This document shows positions 36,214 to 44,315 of a DNA stretch of 51,937 nt, piece after piece. The stretch covers positions 1 to 51,937 of the forward strand of contig CAISDJ010000005.1 in the NCBI GenBank assembly GCA_903884105.1, read 5' to 3'. The notes beneath the pieces were generated by a model. The model was given only the letters and a program-made list of their open reading frames with translations, had not been told where the DNA came from and made no database searches. The stretch comes from an uncultured Pseudomonadota bacterium. Lineage in GTDB: Bacteria; Pseudomonadota; Gammaproteobacteria; Steroidobacterales; Steroidobacteraceae. The position numbers and the translations under genes were made by a program. Every line of letters starts with the position of its first letter. The stretch's first letter is position 1.

Positions 36214-36483
36214 AACCGCTTTGGAGACCAGCGGGAACTGCTCAGGGTGACGAATGGACTCTACGGCGAGATCGATGTCTAGATCGGGCCAGTACAGGTG
36301 ATGAGCGGACGGCAGTTCGACATGGGTGATCTGGCCGATCGTCGCATCGCGAAACCACGGGAACTGGGCGAAAGGAACGAACAGCTCCTCGGCCCCAAGC
36401 AGCAGCCAGAAGCCGTGGGTCGAGACGTTGGAGACTTCAACGCCCGAAGTACCTTTGCCAAGCGCTACGGATTTCACCGGCAT
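36208..36483 (-). CDS. DUF2442 protein (integron cassette 2, second gene)
   Basis: 91 residues with the DUF2442 pattern GFWLLLGAEELFVPFAQFPWF followed by LYWPDLDIDLAVESI. It overlaps the upstream DUF4160 gene by 47 bases in another frame. DUF4160 and DUF2442 commonly occur as neighbours and are suspected to form a toxin-antitoxin-like pair. No activity has been shown that can be read from sequence. Confidence 0.83.
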   Translation of the reverse strand: MPVKSVALGKGTSGVEVSNVSTHGFWLLLGAEELFVPFAQFPWFRDATIGQITHVELPSAHHLYWPDLDIDLAVESIRHPEQFPLVSKAVS

Positions 36484-36676
36484 GTCCTTCCACCAGGGCC
36501 AGAGCAGCCCGAACCTGTTGATCTGTCAGGCCATAATTGTGCGCCAGAGCGATCCCTGGCTCAAGCCAAAACTTCGCCTCACCATCAGGGCACTGCACAT
36601 GAACGTGCATCCTTGGTTCCTCGCGCGAGAAGAAAAAGAACCGAAAGCTACCGTCGCGAAAGATTGTGGGGCTCAT
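36437..36676 (-). CDS. DUF4160 protein (integron cassette 2, first gene)
   Basis: 79 residues opening MSPTIFRDGSFRFFFFSREE, then MHVHVQCPDGEAKFWLEP, the hallmark blocks of DUF4160. It is first of two genes in cassette 2; the start lies 35 bases inside the attC1 border, so the cassette has little room for its own promoter and may depend on an upstream Pc. The role is unknown, with a toxin-antitoxin-like pair suspected by association with DUF2442. Confidence 0.85.
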   Translation of the reverse strand: MSPTIFRDGSFRFFFFSREEPRMHVHVQCPDGEAKFWLEPGIALAHNYGLTDQQVRAALALVEGHAGEIRSAWQRYFGR

Positions 36677-36710
36677 GGCACCGAGATTGCGTCCTTGATG
36701 TCTTGCGGTG

Positions 36711-36796
36711 GCCTAACGACCTAGTTGAGCGGCCGCGCGCCGGCGCACATGACAGGGCACTTTATCGTTCACGGCCGCTCCAACGACGGGTTAGGT
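36711..36796 (-). other. attC site of cassette 1 (86 bp, canonical)
   Basis: In the cassette direction it runs from ACCTAAC (36796-36790) to GTTAGGC (36717-36711). The inner arms GTTGGAGCGGCCG and CGGCCGCTCAAC pair fully apart from one extra G in the first arm, the classic extrahelical base. The central loop is about 35 bases. The TAA of the cassette gene sits in the first core. Confidence 0.92.
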
Positions 36797-37150
36797 TGCA
36801 ACAAGGCGGGTCAGAATTGCAGCTAGCAGTGGACGAGTAAAGGTCGAAATCGGATCCGTGGCCGCCGACATTTTGTCAGGTACGTACTCGCCCGCATCGA
36901 ACGCAAGGAACACCTTGTGAAGGGTGTCTCCCAATAAATCATTCCGCGTCGCGTAGGCGAACATGACGTTGGCTAAGTCGTCGGCTTCCCGAAACTCCGC
37001 CTTCCCAAACACAAACTTTGAGGCTAGTTCGATGGCCAGTCGATCCAAGGCCTCTCGCGCTGGCTCGGGGCACGCCACCAGCAATGCCTCGATATCCGCG
37101 AAGGCGAGGTTTCGGACGACTGACGCTTTCAGAGCTTCGTCGACGTTCAC
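36791..37150 (-). CDS. Orphan protein of integron cassette 1
   Basis: 119 residues, no family recognised, mostly helical and acidic at the N terminus (MNVDEALKASVVRNLAFADIE). The GTG start is embedded in ATGTGA, with AGG of the attI core 7 bases before. It begins 13 bases inside the cassette and ends in attC, filling the cassette. As the attI-proximal cassette it would be the most recently inserted and best expressed, if the integron is active (inference). Confidence 0.75.
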   Translation of the reverse strand: MNVDEALKASVVRNLAFADIEALLVACPEPAREALDRLAIELASKFVFGKAEFREADDLANVMFAYATRNDLLGDTLHKVFLAFDAGEYVPDKMSAATDPISTFTRPLLAAILTRLVAT

Positions 37151-37156
37151 ATTGCA

Positions 37157-37163
37157 ACCTAAC
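37157..37163 (-). other. attI recombination core
   Basis: Read on the cassette strand this is GTTAGGT, preceded by an AT-rich TAATTAATA stretch as in known attI sites. It lies 139 bases from the intI start and forms the junction with cassette 1. A weak candidate cassette promoter (TTATTA at 37196-37191, 16-base spacer, CATAAT at 37174-37169) lies beside it. No LexA-type operator was found between attI and intI. Confidence 0.75.
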
Positions 37164-37302
37164 TATTAATTATGGGACGGCGGGTAATTTTAATAACTGG
37201 ACAAACGCGTTCCATATGCGGGTTCCCTCCGCTGTAACTTCCTGATTAGCCTACACCAGGTGGAATCATTATGGACAGGCTCCAGCTGGGGAGTTATGCG
37301 AC

Positions 37303-38268
37303 ATGGAATCGTCGCCGGGGCTATTGCGCGTTGCACGCGACCGGATGCGGGTGCCGCATCTCAGCTATCAGACAGAGAAAGCGTATCTGGGCTGGATGCG
37401 CCGCTTTATTTCGTTCCACCAGAGGAGGCACCCCCGCGACATGGGGGCGACCGAGGTTCGGGCGTACCTGACCCACTTGGCTGTAGACCGCAAGGTGTCG
37501 GCATCCACGCAGAATCAGGCGCTGCAAGCGCTTCTCTTCCTCTACAAACAGATTCTCGAGATCGAGCTGCCCTGGCTGAACGATGTGGTGCGCGCCCAGA
37601 CCGCGCGGCGGCTGCCGGTGGTTCTTACGCAGGAAGAGGTTCGATCCGTTCTGTCGAAGCTGGACGGGGTCTATCTGCTGATCGCCAACTTGCTGTACGG
37701 ATCGGGTCTGCGCTTGCTCGAAGCATTGCGCTTGCGGGTCAAGGATTTGAACCTCGATCAGGGCGCTCTGATCGTGCGTGACGGCAAGGGCGGCAATGAC
37801 CGCATTACCGTGCTGCCGCAATCACTGTTGCCGGCACTCCGCCAGCATCTTGCAGCGCTGCATGGCTGGTACGAGGAGGAACGCCGAAGGAATGCACCCG
37901 GTGTGTCGCTGCCAACTGCGCTGGATCGGAAGTACCCGAATGCAGCGGTCAGCCGGGGCTGGCAGTACCTGTTTCCGTCATCGGCTCTCTGCGAGGACCC
38001 CTATGGCAGCGGCACATTGCGGCATCATTTGCACCCCAAGACAGTGCAGCGCGCGGTAACGCTGGCTGTTCGCCGGGCCGGCATCACCAAACCCACGTCA
38101 TGCCACACCTTCCGCCATTGCTTCGCGACCCACTTGCTGGAGTCCGGTTACGACATCCGCACGGTGCAGGAACTGCTCGGGCACTCCGACGTGAAGACCA
38201 CGATGATCTACACGCACGTGCTCAACCGCGGCGGGCGCGGGGTCAGGAGTCCACTGGATGTGAAATAG
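37303..38268 (+). CDS. intI: Integron integrase (tyrosine recombinase)
   Basis: 321 residues. All catalytic residues are present: Arg137 ([10 protein letters not shown]), His268 and Arg271 (CHTFRH), His294 (LLGHSD) and Tyr303 (MIYTHV). The IntI-only insertion covers about 200-225 ([20 protein letters not shown]), which separates integron integrases from phage and Xer recombinases. The ending [12 protein letters not shown] is also typical. GGGGAG precedes the ATG. It catalyses attI x attC and attC x attC recombination. No frameshift or stop is seen, so it may be active. A 7-bp TAGCGGA/TCCGCTA hairpin overlaps its stop. Confidence 0.95.
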   Translation: MESSPGLLRVARDRMRVPHLSYQTEKAYLGWMRRFISFHQRRHPRDMGATEVRAYLTHLAVDRKVSASTQNQALQALLFLYKQILEIELPWLNDVVRAQTARRLPVVLTQEEVRSVLSKLDGVYLLIANLLYGSGLRLLEALRLRVKDLNLDQGALIVRDGKGGNDRITVLPQSLLPALRQHLAALHGWYEEERRRNAPGVSLPTALDRKYPNAAVSRGWQYLFPSSALCEDPYGSGTLRHHLHPKTVQRAVTLAVRRAGITKPTSCHTFRHCFATHLLESGYDIRTVQELLGHSDVKTTMIYTHVLNRGGRGVRSPLDVK

Positions 38269-38294
38269 CGGACAAGATCCGCTAGCTTGATTCG

Positions 38295-38492
38295 TCAGGC
38301 CGCAACCTGCTCGTACGTAACCTTGGGAGCATCTGCACGCGTAGAGGCGTGCTCGATGGTGATTGAACAGATGTTGCCGCTGGCATCGAGATCGAGGATC
38401 GTGTTCTCGTCCAGATCGCGGGTTTCCGCAACCGGCGCATCCTTGAACTCAATCAGCATTGTGTCGGTGTCTTTGAAGTAGCGGATTTTCAT
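38295..38492 (-). CDS. DUF2283 family protein
   Basis: 65 residues opening MKIRYFKDTDTMLIEF and continuing ETRDLDENTILDLDASGNI, the DUF2283 pattern. The start at 38492 lies one base past the stop of the upstream gene, so the two form a bicistron; the longer frame is spurious. DUF2283 proteins often act as the antitoxin-like member of small pairs. It is on the same strand as the cassettes but on the other side of intI, and no attC was found around it. Confidence 0.85.
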   Translation of the reverse strand: MKIRYFKDTDTMLIEFKDAPVAETRDLDENTILDLDASGNICSITIEHASTRADAPKVTYEQVAA

Positions 38493-38493
38493 T

Positions 38494-38727
38494 TCAATAG
38501 TTCCTGTCAAAGAACGCGTTGCGCACCGTTTCGCCGTCTTCCAGCAGGATAACCCGAAGGACACGATTTTCCATCTCCGGCACTCGGCACCACCGGCGAA
38601 TCCGACCGTCAGCCTGAACGTACTCTCTGATCGGACTAGAAATGGCTCGCTCAAGCCAGGCGTCGACGATAGCCACGCGATCCTGACGATTGCGTACAGA
38701 TTCAAAGTACTTGGTTTGCTTGACCAT
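38494..38727 (-). CDS. Small partner protein of DUF2283 (possible toxin, DUF4258-like)
   Basis: 77 residues: MVKQTKYFESVRNRQDRVAI, then an RRW and VLRVILLEDGETVRNAFFDR block. Proteins with this layout are regularly encoded directly before DUF2283. The fold suggests a compact RelE/DUF4258-like mRNA-interferase candidate, but that is uncertain. It is separated from the DUF2283 gene by a single base. Confidence 0.7.
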   Translation of the reverse strand: MVKQTKYFESVRNRQDRVAIVDAWLERAISSPIREYVQADGRIRRWCRVPEMENRVLRVILLEDGETVRNAFFDRNY

Positions 38728-39195
38728 GCCAAGGCATCTGGGGGGCGCGACCCGGGACTTTCGGCAAGGTGCCGGAGTTACGCGATAGTGAATCGTCCAG
38801 AGGATTCTCAGCCCGTGGCCCAGGCAGTTGCGATATCGAAATCGGGCGTGTTCGTGCAGAAAGTCGAAGGATAGCTGCAACCGTTCCGAGCCGGCACACG
38901 GACGGGGTGTACGTTTGGCCCAACCCGTGCCACCCGGCACAGCCGCCATATCGAAGACACATTGCGGCTAGACGGCCGTGCCAGTGGTGCGCGGAGTGTG
39001 GAGCGGAGACTAAGTTTGATCGCTAGCTGACAGCTCGTGGCGGGCACCATCAACTGCCGACCAGGTGACGGTAGCAATCGTCAGGAGCAAACGTACACCC
39101 CGTCCGGGGGACGGCTCTCTTGGCGTATGCGCCTCTGACCCGCCGGCAGGCCCCTCGCCTATTTATGCCCTAACCAGGGTACGAAGTCGGCCGGT
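38728..39195. repeat. Gene-free stretch with 19-bp perfect inverted repeats
   Basis: No convincing gene. Arms of 19 identical bases in inverse orientation lie at 38899-38917 and 39088-39106 (CGGACGGGGTGTACGTTTG and its complement), bounding 208 bp. The inside has no open frame with recognisable content and no clear target duplication flanks it. It may be a MITE-like remnant or a long-range regulatory fold. Confidence 0.6.
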
Positions 39196-39705
39196 TTATC
39201 CGACTCTCTTGCCCAACACCGCGAGCGTCCGCTCGACCCCATCCAGCACCGCAATATCCGGGTACCGCCCCCACTCCGCGAAGCCGTGCCGACGAAACAG
39301 CGCGAGACTCGGTTCGTTGTGCGCAAAGATGAAGCCGAGCGCAGTCTTCACGCCGAGTGCAGGCGCGCGCTCGAGTGCGCAGCGCAGCAGGTGATCGCCG
39401 ATGCCGCGGCGCTGCTCGGCATTCGCCACGTACACGCTCAACTCTACCGTGGCGTCATAAGCCGGGCGCCCATAGAAGGATTCGAAGCTGAGCCAGCCTG
39501 CAATGCCTTGTCCGTTTTCAGCAACCCACAGCGGCCGACGCGCAGGAGAATGCTTCTCGAACCACGTGCGGCGTTGCTCGACCGTCACCGGCTCAACGTC
39601 GGCCGTGGCGAGACGCCCCGGAATCGAGTCGTTGTAGATCGCAACGATGCCCGGCAGGTCGGCAGCCGTGGCATCCCGGACGAGATAAGCGGGTCGCGTT
39701 GTCAT
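39196..39705 (-). CDS. GNAT acetyltransferase (phosphinothricin-acetyltransferase-like)
   Basis: 169 residues. The acetyl-CoA loop is in VYVANAEQRRGIGDHLLRCAL (Q/RxxGxG/A), with the opening VRDATAADLPGIVAIYND and closing FRRHGFAEWGRYPDIAVLDG of the Pat/YncA group. These N-acetylate small amines or amino-acid analogues. It is cytoplasmic. It may confer resistance to a toxic amino acid analogue, but the window gives no support for that beyond homology. Confidence 0.88.
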   Translation of the reverse strand: MTTRPAYLVRDATAADLPGIVAIYNDSIPGRLATADVEPVTVEQRRTWFEKHSPARRPLWVAENGQGIAGWLSFESFYGRPAYDATVELSVYVANAEQRRGIGDHLLRCALERAPALGVKTALGFIFAHNEPSLALFRRHGFAEWGRYPDIAVLDGVERTLAVLGKRVG

Positions 39706-39789
39706 TCTCGATACTGTGTGGGGTAATCTGGGGTCGGGTCAACTCGGTATGTGCTGTTCGGAACGACGAAACACTTGGGGGGGAGCTGC

Positions 39790-40851
39790 ATGAAATCTCG
39801 CGTGACAGGCTGGATGACGCTGCTCGCGGCGCTCGTCATCAGCGCCGCGGTGATGGCTCAGGGGTCTCGAGGCAGCATCGGCGGCAGGCTGATCGACGAG
39901 AATGGCGATGTGATCACCGGCCTTGAGGCCACCCTCACGATGCGGCGCGCGGTCACTGAGGTGGAATACAAAGCCCGCATACAGGCGAACGGCGAGTACG
40001 AGATCTCGGGTTTGCCGGCGGGCGCCTACGACCTGCGGATTCCCGTAGCCTGTTGCTTGTTCCGCAGCTTCGAGCAGAAGAGCCTCACCATCGTCGCGGG
40101 GCAGGCGCTCAAGCAGGACATCAATCTCCGCTGGGGCAGCAATCTTGGAACCATTGGTGACGATCCGGGCCAGCTGAGCATGGACATGCGTGCTCGCGCC
40201 GGGGAAGTCAGCGGCCCCGCGCCGCGGACCCCCGAAGGCAAACCGGACCTGAGCGGCATGTGGATCAAGATCCTGGACGCCCCGGACGCCCGCGCGCAGG
40301 TGCCGAAGCTGATGCCCTGGGCCTCTGAAATGAACCAGCAGCTGCAGCGCATGAACCGCCAGCCTGCAAGCGTGTATTGCCTGCCGGAAGACGCGAGCCC
40401 GATTCGCCTCTCCTTCCCGCAGAAGATCGTGCAGACGAAGGACTTGATCGTGCACCTCACGGAGTTCATGACACCAGGCTATCGTCAGATCTTCCTGGAT
40501 GGACGCCCGCACCCGCCTGCGGACGAATGGAATCCGGCATGGCTCGGCCATTCTGTCGGCCACTGGGAAGGCGACGCGCTCGTGGTCGAGACCGTGGGGT
40601 TCAATGAAATCACGCCGGGCTTCTCCGTCCACACCGAGCAGCTCAAGATCATCGAACGCTATACGCGCCCCAGCAAAGGGCGGCTTGAAGTCGAGATCTC
40701 CGCCACTGACTCCGGCGCGTGGGTAGGGGAGTTCCGCATGAAGATGGCGGCAGGCCTCGTGCCGAACGAGGAAATTCTCGAATTCGTCTGCCCCGAAAAC
40801 AACTTCGACGCGCTGCAGAACGGGCCGATGCTGTGGCGAGGGCGGCCCTAG
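39790..40851 (+). CDS. Exported protein with carboxypeptidase-regulatory-like domain
   Basis: 353 residues, starting MKSRVTGWMTLLAALVIS with a signal ending VMAQ and GGGGGGAG before the ATG. Residues about 20-115 form a CarboxypepD_reg-like beta sandwich (GGRLIDENGDVITGLEATL, then GEYEISGLPAGAYDL). The second part begins PRTPEGKPDLSGMW and contains YRQIFLDGRPHP and LGHSVGHWEGDALVVET, a block widespread in Steroidobacter- and Acidobacteria-type genomes without a known activity. Function unknown. Confidence 0.83.
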   Translation: MKSRVTGWMTLLAALVISAAVMAQGSRGSIGGRLIDENGDVITGLEATLTMRRAVTEVEYKARIQANGEYEISGLPAGAYDLRIPVACCLFRSFEQKSLTIVAGQALKQDINLRWGSNLGTIGDDPGQLSMDMRARAGEVSGPAPRTPEGKPDLSGMWIKILDAPDARAQVPKLMPWASEMNQQLQRMNRQPASVYCLPEDASPIRLSFPQKIVQTKDLIVHLTEFMTPGYRQIFLDGRPHPPADEWNPAWLGHSVGHWEGDALVVETVGFNEITPGFSVHTEQLKIIERYTRPSKGRLEVEISATDSGAWVGEFRMKMAAGLVPNEEILEFVCPENNFDALQNGPMLWRGRP

Positions 40852-40981
40852 GGACCCTCGCTTGGGCGGCCATTGACCGCCAGGAAATCGGTGGACACGG
40901 CGGAAATCGGGGACGGTTCTGATTGCCGACGTCCCTGAGACGAAATCAGGAATGCCCGCTATTTCCCCGTCAGGAAACTGA

Positions 40982-41029
40982 GGGTCCGTGCTGATTGCCG
41001 CAGCATTCCGCGGCAATCAGCACGGACCC
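40982..41029. repeat. Perfect 20-bp stem, 8-base loop hairpin
   Basis: Arms at 40982-41001 and 41010-41029 are exact reverse complements, with loop AGCATTCC. It lies in the 271-base gap between two convergent genes, among shorter repeats (GGAAATCGG twice near 40883 and 40902; CTGATTGCCG at 40919 and 40991). No T run follows. It may be a REP-type palindrome or bidirectional end signal. Confidence 0.75.
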
Positions 41030-41038
41030 AGTTTCCAG

Positions 41039-41070
41039 AAAAAAGGGCCGCCGGCTTGCACCGGCGGCCC
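41039..41070 (-). terminator. Rho-independent terminator of the TonB receptor gene
   Basis: On the minus strand GGGCCGCCGG pairs with CCGGCGGCCC around a 6-base loop, followed by six T. It lies 53 bases after the receptor stop. Confidence 0.9.
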
Positions 41071-41122
41071 CTACCCAAGGCTCAATCCACTTCTTTATTT
41101 TTCGCTCAAGTCATCGCAACCA

Positions 41123-43750
41123 TCAGAACGTCATCTTCACGCGCAGACCGGAGGTCTTCGGCTCGGCGTAGATGACGCTCGTGCCGGCATTCGAGACGTA
41201 GTACTCGTCGGTGACGTTGTTCATGTACGCCTGGATCGTCCACGCATCCCTGACGTAGGTCAGGGAGACATCCGTGGTATCACGGTCGTCGCTCTTGTAG
41301 TAGTCCTCTGACTGGAAGTACGAAGCCCACGATCCGTCCGCATGCGTGTACTGGACGCGGGGAGTCAGGGTGCCCGTGCCAATGGCCCAGTCATACGTCA
41401 ACGAGAGATTCCACGACAGTTCCGGTGCATAAGTCTGCTGCGCGCCGGTCAGATCGCTGAAGAACGGCGTGTAGTTGACGCAAGCGCCCGTCACACCGGC
41501 AACACCGCACTGCGGCAGGTAGGCAGTTTCAGCGGGTCCACCCTTGTTCACGTTCGTGACCACGTTCGTGGGACTCAACACCTGGAACGGCAGCAGCGCG
41601 GTATTCAGGTCGCGGGTCTGCCCGATCTCGGAATTCGTGTAACCCACCGATCCCAAGAGCGCGAGGTTGCCCGCCACCGCGCGGAACGAAGCCTCAACAC
41701 CCTTGATAACCGCATCGGCCAACGTGGCAGATTCGTTTCCCGAACCGTCAAATCGACCCGTCGTGAACTGCTGACCCTGCATGTCATGGTAGTTCATGTA
41801 GAAGAAGCCGATGTCGCCCGACAGCGCGCCGTCGAACGCAGAGCCCTTCCAGCCAAACTCATAGTCGTCCACCTGCTCCGCGATGACGGACTGTTGGGGA
41901 CGAGCCTGATTGACGCGAGGTGCCTTGTAGCCGTGCGCATAGAAGACGTACATGTAGTTGTTGTCGTCCGGCTTCCAGTTCAGGCCGACCTTGTACGTGA
42001 GGTTGGTCTGCTTGACTCCCGCGAGGTCCCAATGACCGTAAGACGAGATGTAGCAGCTCCACGGGGTAGGGTCGATGAACGGCTGGCCGAGCAGATCGAC
42101 GCCTTCACTCGCGCAGTCGACAGTCGTCGCCGGAGCGGTCGTGGCGGGCGACGTCGTGCCGTCGACATAGAGATTACCCATGGCTGTACCAACCGGCTTC
42201 TGGGTCGCAGTCCAGATCGTGTTGGTACGGCCGGCCTCGTCGTGGTTGATACGTCCGCCGACAGACAGCTCCAACGTGTCCGTCATCGCCCAGTTGTACT
42301 GACCGAACGCCGCCAGCGCTTCGATCGTCGCTATGCCGAGCGTATTCGTGTAGGTCATCGTTGTTGGATAGCTCAGCGGCTGTATGCAGTCCACATGCGT
42401 GCCGGCGCGGATCTGCAGAACTCCTGCGGCACTGACCGTATCCGCTGCCTGCCAGCCGCAAGAGTTGTTCAACTGCTGCGGATAGCCCTTGTTCCGGAAC
42501 GGTGTGTTGCGCGTCTGGTAGAACGCGCCGACGATCCAGTTGTTGGGGCCATCTGGCGATGCCAGTGTGAGCTCCTCTGACCACGAGTGATTGATCGGAC
42601 CCAGTTCGTACGTATTCAGGTACGTTGCGACCCGGGTGCCGTCATTGTCGTTGAACTGGCGGTTGTGGATCTTGTTATAGCCTGCCGTCGACGTCAGCGT
42701 ATTGCCGTTGCCGAACTCATAGGTCAGCTTCAGCGTTTCGAGGCGGTTGGTCTGCAGCGTCTGGCCAGGATCGTTGTGCCAGATGACAAACGGATCGGCC
42801 GGATCGTATCTCAGCAGGCGCGTTTGCGTCGCCACAGGCACCTTGACTGCGCTGGCCGGCACGACACCCCCGATCGGGATATTGAGCGGATTCGTGTAGA
42901 CCGTGAACGACTTCTGGTTCGGCTGCGTGATGATGCCGCCGTTATTAACCGAGTTGTCCTCGATCTTGAACAAGGCGGAGAACCGGTCGTTGGGCTGCCA
43001 CAGCAGCCCAACGCGAATGGTGCGGTCTTCCATCGATCCGGGGGATGTGAGCTGGTTGCCGCCGACCTGGGTATCCATGCCGAGGTTCTTGTAGAAGCTT
43101 TCGCGGTGATCCTGGTTGAAGGCAATACGCGCAGCAAAGGTGTCACCGATCGGCAGATTCACGGCGCCGGTGACCTTCATCCGGTCGAAAGCCCCATAGG
43201 TGCCCTCGATATAGCCGTTCACGCCCTTGAAATTCGGGTTCGAGGAGTTGATCAGGATGGCGCCGCCCGCCGCGGATTGACCGATGAACATACCCTGTGG
43301 GCCGCGCAGAACTTCGACGGAACCGACGTCGAGGAACGCGCCATTCAGGCCCATCGGCTCACCCTGCGTGAAGCCGTCGCTCACGATCTGCACGCCCATC
43401 TGCACGTCCGGGGAACTGACATTGTTGCCGACACCGCGGATGTTGACGAAGTTGGAGGTCCCCGATGCCTGGACTTGCAGGCTGGGCACCTCGTTCGCGA
43501 GATCGGTGACGGTGCGGACCTGCTTATCCGCGAGGTCGTCGCCCGACAGGACTTCCATCGAAATCGAGGTGGTCTGCTCCGTGTTCGCGCGACGCTCGGC
43601 CGTGACGATGATTTCTTCGAGCGCGGGTCGCCCGCCCTGTGCCTGCACTACGGCGGCGGCCAGCAACATGCTGACTGCTGCTGACACCGTGAGTCCATGG
43701 CGTCGGACAGCTCTCGCTGACGGAGTGGCCGACTTGGTCTTTCTGGTCAT
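41123..43750 (-). CDS. TonB-dependent outer-membrane receptor
   Basis: About 875 residues. The start at 43750 is preferred because GGGGA lies 8 bases before it. The signal ends VVQAQ; the TonB-box-like ALEEIIVTAERR follows, then the plug domain (VPSLQVQASGTSNFVNIRGVG, VEVLRGPQGMFIGQSAAGGAI) and a 22-strand barrel ending in Phe (LRVKMTF). It belongs to the IPR000531-type receptors used by environmental gammaproteobacteria for siderophores, vitamin B12 or plant/sugar compounds; the ligand is not deducible. It has no co-transcribed transport genes. A short CAGGCT/AGCCTG stem lies just upstream. Confidence 0.92.
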   Translation of the reverse strand: MTRKTKSATPSARAVRRHGLTVSAAVSMLLAAAVVQAQGGRPALEEIIVTAERRANTEQTTSISMEVLSGDDLADKQVRTVTDLANEVPSLQVQASGTSNFVNIRGVGNNVSSPDVQMGVQIVSDGFTQGEPMGLNGAFLDVGSVEVLRGPQGMFIGQSAAGGAILINSSNPNFKGVNGYIEGTYGAFDRMKVTGAVNLPIGDTFAARIAFNQDHRESFYKNLGMDTQVGGNQLTSPGSMEDRTIRVGLLWQPNDRFSALFKIEDNSVNNGGIITQPNQKSFTVYTNPLNIPIGGVVPASAVKVPVATQTRLLRYDPADPFVIWHNDPGQTLQTNRLETLKLTYEFGNGNTLTSTAGYNKIHNRQFNDNDGTRVATYLNTYELGPINHSWSEELTLASPDGPNNWIVGAFYQTRNTPFRNKGYPQQLNNSCGWQAADTVSAAGVLQIRAGTHVDCIQPLSYPTTMTYTNTLGIATIEALAAFGQYNWAMTDTLELSVGGRINHDEAGRTNTIWTATQKPVGTAMGNLYVDGTTSPATTAPATTVDCASEGVDLLGQPFIDPTPWSCYISSYGHWDLAGVKQTNLTYKVGLNWKPDDNNYMYVFYAHGYKAPRVNQARPQQSVIAEQVDDYEFGWKGSAFDGALSGDIGFFYMNYHDMQGQQFTTGRFDGSGNESATLADAVIKGVEASFRAVAGNLALLGSVGYTNSEIGQTRDLNTALLPFQVLSPTNVVTNVNKGGPAETAYLPQCGVAGVTGACVNYTPFFSDLTGAQQTYAPELSWNLSLTYDWAIGTGTLTPRVQYTHADGSWASYFQSEDYYKSDDRDTTDVSLTYVRDAWTIQAYMNNVTDEYYVSNAGTSVIYAEPKTSGLRVKMTF

Positions 43751-43765
43751 CTTTTCATTCCCCAT

Positions 43766-44315
43766 AGTTGTTCAGGCTTCAAGAGCCTGCTTTTCTGTTG
43801 GATCGTCAAACGAACACCGGCTAGCCTCAACGGGGATGGCGCCACACTGCGCAAGTCGCGCAGACGTACGTTCCCCCAAGGCAATGGCCATCCTCACTTG
43901 CTTCCTTTGGAGTCCCCCTGCCCTTTTTTTAGACTCGTTGTGCAACAGGACGCGCCGCGCGAAGTGCCCTTGGTTCTCAGCACCCTTGCAGATGCTGCTG
44001 TAGTGGAGAGGCACTCACGTCAGCTGGCATATAGATACTGAATTGCAACGCAGCAAAGCAATAGCGCAGCACACGCAGATGCATGGGAGTTAATTCAGCT
44101 CACCTGTGGAGCACGCCGATGGAGATGACGAGGGTTCGCGCCTGCGCCCATGCGCGGCGATGCATCAATGCGCACAGCCGCAATCGCGGCAAGCAGAGCG
44201 GGATCAGTGGCAAGGCAGTGCGCCTCTCGGGCGCAACGCCTTCTCCCCGAGCGGTTCCTGGAACTGCGGCAGCACTCTTGCTGTCCCCTATCCCCTATCC
44301 CCTATCCCCCATTCC
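43766..44315. other. 550-base gene-free interval
   Basis: No convincing gene or RNA is seen. It should hold the TonB-receptor promoter on the minus strand. Near its right end CCCCTAT is repeated three times (44285-44305) with degenerate copies to about 44325, abutting and entering the glnE stop region. A T7 run at about 43925-43931 has no hairpin ahead of it. Confidence 0.5.

Larger units (their letters stand above)
35470..38268. mobile_element. Small chromosomal integron with three cassettes
   Basis: The platform comprises intI (37303-38268, plus strand), an attI core (37157-37163), and three cassettes on the minus strand reading away from intI. Each cassette ends in an imperfect palindrome with inverse core sites. 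In the cassette direction the crossover points fall after G at 37163, 36717, 36120 and 35476, giving cassettes of 446, 597 and 644 bp. Every attC overlaps the stop codon of its cassette gene. The attC sites differ in sequence and length (86, 100 and 78 bp), which argues against one amplified ancestral cassette. Confidence 0.9.

Noticed and set aside
37164-37302. LexA operator and strong cassette promoter beside attI
   Set aside because: CTGT at about 37232 has no ACAG partner at the right distance, and the only promoter-like pair (TTATTA/CATAAT) is weak, so neither is claimed firmly.
39150-39190. CCCTAAC near the GNAT stop as an attC core
   Set aside because: No inverse partner core or pairing arms were found within 150 bases.
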